Shown here: positions 17,337 through 23,573 of the stretch, piece after piece
Position numbering within the stretch: position 1 is the first letter of the stretch
Layout of the letters: each line of letters begins with the position of its first letter
Source: a virus
Direction: 5' to 3' (one strand)
DNA length: 55,810 nt
IMG/VR virus record: IMGVR_UViG_3300023174_000201
Span: 1-55,810 of that record
The notes under the pieces: generated by a model
The model's database searches: none
Told to the model about the DNA's origin: nothing
Seen by the model: only the letters and a program-made list of their open reading frames with translations
Made by a program: the position numbers and the translations under genes

Positions 17337-18398
17337 ATGGAACTAACATCACGCAAGGCTGTTTCATCAGCCGACTACGAGGCTAAGCTTGCTAACGCAC
17401 CTAAGCTTACCAAAGAAGCAAAGGCACAGAAGCTTCAATCAATCCTAAAGGATTCATCGAACGCAATGCGCCGTATCGGTCAGGGCATGATCGGTCCCAT
17501 TCAGATTCGTCTTCGTTATGAGGGCATTACTCGTAATGTTCTTATTGAAGATACTCTTGAGCGCGGTCCCCTTATGCCTTACGACATCCTTGACGATCTG
17601 GGTAGGGCTTATATCCTTAATCAGACCGACGCGGAAGTTAAGATCACCCCATTCGAAGGCAAGCAGGCATTCCCTCAGCTTTTCCGTATCGCTACGTTCC
17701 CACGTATCCGTAAGGAAGATCTGTACTACCTTCGCGTAAACGCTGTTGAGTACGCACAGGACGAGAGCCGTCAGGCAATCCAGAAGCAGGAGGATGCCCG
17801 TCTTATCCTTCTTCTTGAGGCTGCTATTGCCGAGCTTGGCTCTGTTCGTACATCAGGCACTATCGGTTCCGGTCCTACTGGCGGCATTCAGACCGCTGGT
17901 GATGCCGCACAGGCAGCTTCTAACAAGGAGCAGACTGTTATCATCGGTGCTGGTAACCCACTTGAGCCTAGCGATTTTTACAACGCTGTTGCTCAAATTG
18001 AGACTAACCAGCTAGAAGCTCGTCGTATCCTCATTCACCCTGCGGATGCCCGTGACTTCTACAACTGGGATCTCAACGTAACTGGCTTTGAATTTAAAGA
18101 TAAGGTATTCGGTGGAGAGAAGATCACCACATTCGGTGAATTCCAGATCCAGCGTTCAATCATCGTCCCACAGGGCGAGATTTTCCTTACCGCTGAGCCT
18201 GATTACGTCGGTGTTTTCCCCGTCATGTACTCACTTGACGTTGAAGAAAATCATTCAGTTGAAACATTCTGGAAGGGTTGGGTCATGGACGAACTTGTTG
18301 GTATGATGATCCTTAACGCTCGCGGCCTCTCACGAATTGTTAAGAATGGTGCTGTACCATACGCCCCAAGCAAGCTTGACATCTCAGGCCTCGCCTGA
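17337..18398 (+). CDS. Major capsid protein (HK97-fold type)
   Basis: 353 aa. The N-terminal 60 residues are helical and Lys-rich (KLTKEAKAQKLQSILKDSS), like a delta domain that a prohead protease removes. The body has a GPIQIRLRYEGITRNVLIED segment and a P-domain-like long helix (QDESRQAIQKQEDARLILLL). It also has FYNAVAQIETNQLEARRILI and ends with FLTAEPDYVGVFPVMYSLDV and WKGWVMDELVGMMILNARGL. This pattern and size fit an HK97-fold major capsid protein of large actinobacterial myoviruses. Codons are enriched for C-ending forms (ATC, TAC, TTC) relative to neighbours, consistent with very high expression. A strong terminator follows 25 nt after the stop. The start region contains a short overlapping upstream ORF (see findings). 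Confidence 0.9.
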   Translation: MELTSRKAVSSADYEAKLANAPKLTKEAKAQKLQSILKDSSNAMRRIGQGMIGPIQIRLRYEGITRNVLIEDTLERGPLMPYDILDDLGRAYILNQTDAEVKITPFEGKQAFPQLFRIATFPRIRKEDLYYLRVNAVEYAQDESRQAIQKQEDARLILLLEAAIAELGSVRTSGTIGSGPTGGIQTAGDAAQAASNKEQTVIIGAGNPLEPSDFYNAVAQIETNQLEARRILIHPADARDFYNWDLNVTGFEFKDKVFGGEKITTFGEFQIQRSIIVPQGEIFLTAEPDYVGVFPVMYSLDVEENHSVETFWKGWVMDELVGMMILNARGLSRIVKNGAVPYAPSKLDISGLA

Positions 18399-18422
18399 TC
18401 CTAGCTTACCTTTAGGTAAAGA

Positions 18423-18453
18423 AAAGGCCCCCAGAAATGGGGGCCTTTTTATT
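18423..18453 (+). terminator. Strong intrinsic terminator after the major capsid gene
   Basis: AAAAGGCCCCC, loop AGAAAT, GGGGGCCTTTTT: a 7-bp GC stem extended by A:T pairs, followed by a U-run. It lies between the capsid gene and the convergent minus-strand hydrolase gene (stop at 18469). The A-run upstream gives a U-run on the minus strand too, so it can act in both directions. Confidence 0.95.
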
Positions 18454-18468
18454 TGTATTTATATTAAT

Positions 18469-19389
18469 TTATAAATTATTTGGATGTCTAAGGGCATACT
18501 CTGAACTAGGCCTTAAATCAGATTGCCATCTTGAAGGATTAGCTCCCGATGTATCAAACCTAATACCAGCAACATGCATGTATACATGACCCGAATTAGC
18601 GTAAACCGTAATCCATTTACCCGGCCCTGACTGACCCCAAGACATTAGTGATCCTGAATCCATTGGAGTATTGATCAGATCTGCTCCATGAAGGGCATAT
18701 GATACTGATCCTGAACAGTCGTAGCCAGAATCTAAAAAAGATCCATGCCCGCCTCCCCATACATATGGAAGCGCATTGATCTTGTTTCCGGCCCACACAA
18801 CTCGCTTAACATTAATTGGAGCTTTAGATGGGGCGTAGGCTACATTTTTATATATAAGAGCCTTAGAACCTACTACAACAGGTTTGAAAGGATCTTTAAT
18901 AAGGCTGATCGACGCCCTTACTCGGATCTTCTTTGTTTTAATCTTCCATTTATATGTGTAAAAATGAACAACGGGATTATTCCATGCCGACATCTGATTT
19001 CCACAATGAAGCCAAATATCAAGTTCAGAACCCCAACCGATATGATCTTCAACCCTAAAATAATGCTTACCATAAATGGCTTTAGGGAAATAAATCCTCG
19101 TTCCTAATGGAAGGAAATTATTGGCAACTTCGCCAAAACGAGGCGTTGTTCCCATTGATGTAATATTGCCGCCACCTGAAGCATCACAGCCTTCAGTTGA
19201 ATATGCGGTTGCTCTGACGGAAAAGTGCTGAATTGGCACTCTTACGCGGTACTTCTTTGTTTTTGTTACTACAGGACCCGGAATTGTAGTAATGTGGGCC
19301 TGATTATTAACAGCTTTCGCTGGTTCTGGGGTAGATGCAAAACTACCGATTACGGCGGCTACTACAACCGCTGTTTTAGCATATAACAT
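18469..19389 (-). CDS. Secreted 3D-domain + NlpC/P60 cell-wall hydrolase
   Basis: 306 aa, minus strand. Start set at MLYAKTAVVV (19389) because AAGGAAG lies 5 nt upstream; a 7-residue-longer start at 19410 has no such site. The N-terminus is a signal peptide (hydrophobic AVVVAAVIGSFA, likely cut after PAKA). Residues 55-135 form a 3D / RlpA-like double-psi barrel (RATAYSTEGCDASGG, then TSMGTTPRFGEVA, FRVEDHIGWGSELDIWL). Residues 205-290 form an NlpC/P60 domain with nucleophile C225 in YDCSGS and H268 in SGHVYMH, likely a peptidoglycan endopeptidase. It sits alone on the opposite strand between capsid and connector genes, like an independently expressed lysis gene. Endolysin or wall-remodelling enzyme; no holin seen nearby. 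Confidence 0.9.
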   Translation of the reverse strand: MLYAKTAVVVAAVIGSFASTPEPAKAVNNQAHITTIPGPVVTKTKKYRVRVPIQHFSVRATAYSTEGCDASGGGNITSMGTTPRFGEVANNFLPLGTRIYFPKAIYGKHYFRVEDHIGWGSELDIWLHCGNQMSAWNNPVVHFYTYKWKIKTKKIRVRASISLIKDPFKPVVVGSKALIYKNVAYAPSKAPINVKRVVWAGNKINALPYVWGGGHGSFLDSGYDCSGSVSYALHGADLINTPMDSGSLMSWGQSGPGKWITVYANSGHVYMHVAGIRFDTSGANPSRWQSDLRPSSEYALRHPNNL

Positions 19390-19518
19390 AATATCTTCCT
19401 TGGAACACATTCATTTGTCCTACATTGACTTCGCAAGCCCTCTTACTTAACAACTTAACGGGCTGAATGAGACCAGTGGAATTAACTCCTTCTGTCGATT
19501 TATATAAAAAGCCAAACG

Positions 19519-19548
19519 TTGACTTGTACAAAGACTATATCATATAGT
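19519..19548 (+). promoter_or_regulatory. Predicted sigma-70-type promoter for the connector operon
   Basis: TTGACT (19519-19524), 18-nt spacer, TATAGT (19543-19548), each one mismatch from consensus. The predicted start is near 19555, giving a leader of about 118 nt before ATG 19673. This is the only good promoter seen for the genes after the capsid terminator on the plus strand. Confidence 0.65.
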
Positions 19549-19549
19549 C
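19533..19549. repeat. Perfect palindrome over the -10 region (operator candidate)
   Basis: GACTATAT-C-ATATAGTC, two 8-nt arms with a 1-nt centre, overlaps the spacer and -10 of the predicted promoter. It has the geometry of an operator for a dimeric repressor, or a hairpin if transcribed from the other strand. It is nested inside a wider inverted repeat, AAGCCAAAC (19509-19517) with GTTTGGCTT (19566-19574). Confidence 0.65.
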
Positions 19550-19672
19550 AAATTGTAAAGACTTAGTTTGGCTTCCCTAATTACTATATCGAATCCCGGT
19601 CTTAATCAGTGGCAAGCCTCGTTTGTAGTATCAAGTCAAGTATTATATTGTTATAGAAAGAGAGAATTAATT

Positions 19673-20281
19673 ATGCCACCTAAGAAGCTAACCCCAAATG
19701 GTCAGGGCGCAGAACCCGCTGGAGCAAAGGCAATTCCTGCCAAGCGCACAACGGCTAAAGACAAGCCCGCACCAAAAAGATCCACACCTACCACCAAGTA
19801 CGTCCGTAACGTTCGCGGCGTCGATGTTCGCGTAACATTTGATTCCGGTCGTAGAATTCAACTCAATGCTCGCGGTCAACGCAACGATATGACCGCCATT
19901 AGCAAAGAGGAATTGGACGATCCGATTTTTCTTGATAACCTCGGTACCCTTTATGAAGTTATTTCTGCTGCTGATGCGCAAACAATTCGTGAAAAGCAAA
20001 TGACTAACGCATCTTCGCTTGCAACTCCTCGCCCAGAGGACCTTCTTACGGATCCGCTTGGTAATCGCGGAAATTTCACTGGACTCACTCCGTCTAATAA
20101 TGAAATTAGTATTACCGTTGGTCAGTTAAATGAAACATCGGGTCGTAATAATGAAGAAAAATCTATTGAGGTTACTCGCAGCATTCAGCCAGAAAGGGCT
20201 AATGTTCCGGGTAGTTCGCTAGATCAATATGGGAACCCCATTTCTATTGCTCCGCTGCCTCCAATCAGCGAGCGCAAATAA
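19673..20281 (+). CDS. Head-tail region structural protein, unknown
   Basis: 202 aa from ATG 19673 (MPPKKLTPNGQGAEP), chosen because AAGAGAGAA lies upstream; the longer frame from 19568 runs through the promoter region and lacks a site. The first 50 residues are a basic Ala/Pro/Lys tail (possible nucleic-acid contact). Residues 45-115 form a small alpha/beta unit (KYVRNVRGVDVRVTFDSGRR, then DDPIFLDNLGTLYEV); the rest is Asn/Ser/Thr-rich. It is first in the connector operon. A head-completion role is inferred from place only. Confidence 0.75.
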   Translation: MPPKKLTPNGQGAEPAGAKAIPAKRTTAKDKPAPKRSTPTTKYVRNVRGVDVRVTFDSGRRIQLNARGQRNDMTAISKEELDDPIFLDNLGTLYEVISAADAQTIREKQMTNASSLATPRPEDLLTDPLGNRGNFTGLTPSNNEISITVGQLNETSGRNNEEKSIEVTRSIQPERANVPGSSLDQYGNPISIAPLPPISERK

Positions 20282-20296
20282 AACAAAGGAATAAAA

Positions 20297-20590
20297 ATGA
20301 GTATTTTAGATCGCATCGATGCAAAAGACATTAATGCCCTTAAACAGCATGAATGGCGCATTACAGTTCTTGTTAATGAAGCAAAAGAAAATCTTGCCAA
20401 TTATGAAGAAGAACTAAAGGCAATTGCTGCCAAAATTAAAATTGGTACTGAGGCCGTCGTTGAAACGGTTCAGGATAAAGTTGAAGAAGTTGTTGAGGTT
20501 GTTAAGGAAGAAGTTAAGAAGGCTACTCCTAAGAAATCAACAAAGAAAGACGTTGTTGAAGAGCCTACCGCAGAAGAATCAGATAAGTAA
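20297..20590 (+). CDS. 97-aa highly charged coiled-coil protein
   Basis: Preceded by AAAGGAATAAAA. The first 50 residues are helical with heptad spacing (LKQHEWRITVLVNEAKENLA), then a Val/Glu/Lys-alternating segment (VQDKVEEVVEVVKEEVKK) and a charged disordered tail. No family recognised. A following terminator and its position between head genes suggest a small assembly or scaffold factor. Confidence 0.72.
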   Translation: MSILDRIDAKDINALKQHEWRITVLVNEAKENLANYEEELKAIAAKIKIGTEAVVETVQDKVEEVVEVVKEEVKKATPKKSTKKDVVEEPTAEESDK

Positions 20591-20608
20591 ATTTATCAAT
20601 GTTTTAAT

Positions 20609-20640
20609 GAAAGGGCCGCCTTGTGCGGCTCTTTTTATTT
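20609..20640 (+). terminator. Intrinsic terminator after the 97-aa gene
   Basis: GAAAGGGCCGC, loop CTTGT, GCGGCTCTTTTTATTT: an 8-bp stem with one G:U pair and a T-rich tail. It separates the first two connector-region genes from the adaptor gene, which must then have its own promoter (see the ACAGTTAATA element at 20659). Confidence 0.9.
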
Positions 20641-20658
20641 TAAGATTGTTTATTGCCA

Positions 20659-20668
20659 ACAGTTAATA
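20659..20668 (+). promoter_or_regulatory. ACAGTTAATA element just upstream of a start codon
   Basis: The 10-mer ACAGTTAATA ends 5 nt before ATG 20674. The same 10-mer occurs at 36370 and 43179, also just upstream of start codons that follow gaps or terminators. A phage late-promoter -10 element is the likely reading. It follows the terminator at 20609-20640, as a promoter should. Confidence 0.45.
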
Positions 20669-20673
20669 ATTGC

Positions 20674-21513
20674 ATGAGCCTTGGTTACGATAAACAATTA
20701 AAAATTGTATCCTTAAACGATTCTGCTCGTCTTGTTGCAAATCTTTATGATGATAAAGATCAGCCATATAAGTACGAAGATTTAGGATCGGTATCTTTTA
20801 CAATTCAAAAACCGGATAAAACTAAAACTACTCAAGATGGTGACATTTTAGAAGACGGTACTGGGTATTTAGTTTTTGATAGCACCGATCAATTAGGACA
20901 TTATATTGGCGTTGCAACTTTTCAACTCCTTGAAGGAATTACTAAGTCAGCCAAAGTTAATTTTGAAGTTTTTGATCCCTTTGAAGTTGTTAATTCTGCA
21001 ATCAAAGTTGTTGCGGACGGTGTTTGGACTAAACTTGAAGATTGTTTTGACGCAGAGGACGAAGGCCCTTGGGTTCAAGATGTAACAATGAATTTTTTCC
21101 GTGAGGAGAAAATTGAAAAGTTTATTAATGACGCTCTTTTTGATATTAATTATCAAAATCCCCCTACTGGTTTAACTATAGCTAATTTTGTTAATACAGA
21201 TAATACTGTAACAAGTAATTATCCACTATTAGTGCAAGCGGTATTTGTGCAAGCACTTCGTCATATTATGCGTTCATATGTTGAGCAACCTATGCCAACT
21301 GGTGCGCAAATTGCTTGGCAAGATCGCCGCGATTACCTTCAACGTTGGCAAAGTATGTATGAACTTGAAATGCAACAATATTTACGTTGGGTAGCCCTTT
21401 ACAAAAGGGGATTTCTGCAACTTGGTCACAGCAAACTTCTTGTTTCCGCAAAAGCCGGTCGCCTTATTCCTGCGCCTATGCGCGGAAGAAGTGTTGGACG
21501 CGGTTACTGGTAG
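20674..21513 (+). CDS. Head-to-tail connector (adaptor) protein
   Basis: 279 aa from ATG 20674 (MSLGYDKQLKIVSL). A start at 20653 would lie before the conserved ACAGTTAATA element and is rejected. The N-terminal 110 residues are an immunoglobulin-like beta domain (VSFTIQKPDKTKTTQDGDIL ... YIGVATFQL). The C-terminal part is helical (NYPLLVQAVFVQALRHIMRS, DRRDYLQRWQSMYELEMQQY) with a basic end (RLIPAPMRGRSVGRG). An added beta domain on a helical bundle after the capsid gene fits a connector/adaptor ring protein; the exact family is inferred. Confidence 0.7.
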   Translation: MSLGYDKQLKIVSLNDSARLVANLYDDKDQPYKYEDLGSVSFTIQKPDKTKTTQDGDILEDGTGYLVFDSTDQLGHYIGVATFQLLEGITKSAKVNFEVFDPFEVVNSAIKVVADGVWTKLEDCFDAEDEGPWVQDVTMNFFREEKIEKFINDALFDINYQNPPTGLTIANFVNTDNTVTSNYPLLVQAVFVQALRHIMRSYVEQPMPTGAQIAWQDRRDYLQRWQSMYELEMQQYLRWVALYKRGFLQLGHSKLLVSAKAGRLIPAPMRGRSVGRGYW

Positions 21514-21546
21514 TATTAATTATAAATTGCGACACCTTAATATACG

Positions 21547-21948
21547 ATGGCAAACATTACAACATATTTAGAAAATCAACTTCTTGAGCACAGCCTTGGC
21601 AAAACAACATTTGATAAACCAACGTCAACTCATGCGGCCCTTTTTACCACTTCGCCAAGTATTTCAAGTGCAGGAGTAGAAGTTACTAATTCAAATAACT
21701 ATGCTAGGCAACCCATCACTTGGGGATCAGCATTAAATGGTCAAATTTCCAATTCTGCCGTTTTAACTTGGTCTGCAACAGGTTCGTGGTCAGGCGGAAG
21801 TAGCATTACAAGTATTGGTATTTATGATTCCGGCAATTATGGATCCGGGAATTTGCTTTACTATGGTCCACTATCGGCAGCGTTAACAATGACCAATGGC
21901 GACACATTTAACATCTCAATAGGTTCGTTAAAAGTTGCACTTGCTTAA
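21547..21948 (+). CDS. Small virion protein of the short phage fibre/appendage type
   Basis: 133 aa with the pattern YLENQLLEHSLGKTTFDKP, HAALFTTSPS, NNYARQPITWGSA, SGSWSGGSSITSIGIYDSG and a final NGDTFNISIGSLKVALA. From memory, this LALFT...YARQ...GIFD...GD.F layout is widespread among phage virion proteins, often labelled tail fibre or head fibre. No Shine-Dalgarno; TTAATATACG precedes the ATG. Its place among connector genes suggests a head or neck decoration. Confidence 0.8.
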   Translation: MANITTYLENQLLEHSLGKTTFDKPTSTHAALFTTSPSISSAGVEVTNSNNYARQPITWGSALNGQISNSAVLTWSATGSWSGGSSITSIGIYDSGNYGSGNLLYYGPLSAALTMTNGDTFNISIGSLKVALA

Positions 21949-21957
21949 AGGGGAAAT

Positions 21958-22800
21958 ATGACTGACTATACCGAGTCGTTTCCCATCTCATTAACATCAA
22001 ATATTCAAACAGATGCTGAAGTTTCTGTTCAATCTTTGATGAACGCCACAGTTTCTATGGCCGCAGGGCTAGGAATTCGTGCAGAGGTGCGCAGTGATCT
22101 TATTTATATGATTAAATATGTAGGCGAGGAAGGCGCACCTCAAGACATTAAAAGATTACGTAGTCAAGTTCATGATTTAATGCGGCGCATGGGTCAACCG
22201 GTTATTATTAAAAAACTTTTAACAATTAATGACGTTGATAAAAACTACGCTGAGCGTTCTGCAAATTATGACAGTATATATGGTCAAACTCGTAATAACG
22301 ATAATCTTTCTTGGGGGGCTGGATTTGTTTCTAAGGAAAAATCTAAAAACGAATGGATCAATCCCACCTCTGGTCAAATTGTTTTGTCTGACACTGCGCC
22401 CGATCCCTCTTGGCCCAAGGCTCCAAAGTATCGAGGATACGGGCCGGGTATAGTAACATATATTATTGAGCCAGATGCTCCGCAAGATTATTTTACTTTA
22501 ACTCCCACGGGCGCAATGATGCAGGTTCAAACCTCTGAAGTAACAATGGGTTGGTATCCAAAAATTAACGATGGGGATTTAATTATCCATGTAGAGCTAG
22601 ATGATCATGGTAATATTATTGAATCTAGTCAACGCTATCAAGCAAAAATGACTACGCCTGTTAGCATGCGCGGCCTTGATAGAAGGGGTCGAAAAGAATA
22701 TTCAGGAGATCTAGGCAACCGTCACATTATTAATCAAAATTTCCCAATTACCTTGGTTCCAGAAAATAACGTTCTTATGAAAGTGGAAATTGACCGATGA
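21958..22800 (+). CDS. Head-completion / neck protein
   Basis: 280 aa preceded by AAAGGGGAAAT. Residues 1-90 are helical (YTESFPISLTSNIQTDAEVS ... KRLRSQVHDLMRRMGQPVII). The C-terminal half is beta-rich with GDLIIHVELDDHGNIIESSQ and RYQAKMTTPVSMRGLDRRGR, and ends PENNVLMKVEIDR. It overlaps the following gene by 4 nt (ATGA). Order (capsid, connector, this, tail terminator, sheath) fits a stopper or neck protein; no diagnostic motif. Confidence 0.72.
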   Translation: MTDYTESFPISLTSNIQTDAEVSVQSLMNATVSMAAGLGIRAEVRSDLIYMIKYVGEEGAPQDIKRLRSQVHDLMRRMGQPVIIKKLLTINDVDKNYAERSANYDSIYGQTRNNDNLSWGAGFVSKEKSKNEWINPTSGQIVLSDTAPDPSWPKAPKYRGYGPGIVTYIIEPDAPQDYFTLTPTGAMMQVQTSEVTMGWYPKINDGDLIIHVELDDHGNIIESSQRYQAKMTTPVSMRGLDRRGRKEYSGDLGNRHIINQNFPITLVPENNVLMKVEIDR

Positions 22801-23498
22801 CATTTTTACCTCAAAAGACGATTAAATATAAAACTTATATTAAAACAGCAATTGTTGAAGGTTTAAAACCTGTATTTGCACATCATGTAGACGAAAAATT
22901 ACAAAATACTAAAGTCGGTATTGCATTTCCAAAAGAACGCCAATCTTTCCCTTCGGTCGTTGTTCAATTATATGAAAAGGAAGTTTTTAATTCTGGAGTT
23001 GGTCACGAAGAAAAAATTGTAGATTCATCTGATCCAACAAGAACGTGGCGTTTTAAACATTATTTTTATAAAGCAGATATTGAATTGAAAGTTTACGCAC
23101 TATCTGCTCTTGATAGAGATTTAATTTCTGACACTTTAGTTCAAGTTATTGCAATGGGTGATTTAGCCACCTATACAAATAACTTTTTTAATCGCATATA
23201 TCCAACAGATTCAGATGCATATCCAGATTCAGCCGGTCATTTTATTAATGTAAATTCAGACAAAATTTCTCCCATTAATGAGACTGAAGAAAAAGTTCCG
23301 TGGAACGCCGAAGATGATTTAATTTACAGTACAAGTTATCGCATTGAAGTCTTTGGAGAATTTTACAGTTTGCCAGAAGATTTTTCATATCAATACATTT
23401 CAAATGTATTTGTTTATCCTTATGTTAAGGACGTTGAACCGGTACCTCCGGGCCTTGAAGGTAAAGATAGTTGGAAAAACGCATTTTCTTTTGATTAA
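22797..23498 (+). CDS. Tail terminator / tail completion protein
   Basis: 233 aa, translationally coupled to the neck gene. The N-terminal helix IKTAIVEGLKPVFAHHVDEK is followed by an alpha/beta core (FPSVVVQLYEKEVF, RFKHYFYKADIELKVYALSA, SYRIEVFGEFYSLPEDF), the layout of tail-terminator proteins that form the ring between tail and neck. It lies directly before the sheath gene, the usual position. Confident as a structural gene, moderate on the exact role. Confidence 0.72.
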   Translation: MTFLPQKTIKYKTYIKTAIVEGLKPVFAHHVDEKLQNTKVGIAFPKERQSFPSVVVQLYEKEVFNSGVGHEEKIVDSSDPTRTWRFKHYFYKADIELKVYALSALDRDLISDTLVQVIAMGDLATYTNNFFNRIYPTDSDAYPDSAGHFINVNSDKISPINETEEKVPWNAEDDLIYSTSYRIEVFGEFYSLPEDFSYQYISNVFVYPYVKDVEPVPPGLEGKDSWKNAFSFD

Positions 23499-23573
23499 AT
23501 ATTTTATTTTTATCAAATACTTTAATTTTTAATTCATACTCACATTTTAATTGCTGAAGGAGCATAACATAAC

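Larger units (their letters stand above)
19390..19672. promoter_or_regulatory. Divergent intergenic region between hydrolase and connector operons
   Basis: 283 nt separating two divergent genes. It contains the plus-strand promoter and palindromes described separately, a TATATAAA-type AT-rich element (19499-19508) that could serve as a minus-strand -10, and a weak stem AGCCC/GGGCT in the hydrolase leader near 19438-19464. No small ORF with a ribosome site was seen. It is the main switch point in the first half of the window. Confidence 0.55.

Noticed and set aside
19568-19672. N-terminal extension of the first connector-operon protein (start at 19568)
   Set aside because: The extension runs through the promoter/leader, has no ribosome site and reads unlike the rest; ATG 19673 has AAGAGAGAA upstream.
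20653-20673. Upstream ATG for the connector protein
   Set aside because: It would place the start inside the conserved ACAGTTAATA element; ATG 20674 has the same spacing to the element as other genes.
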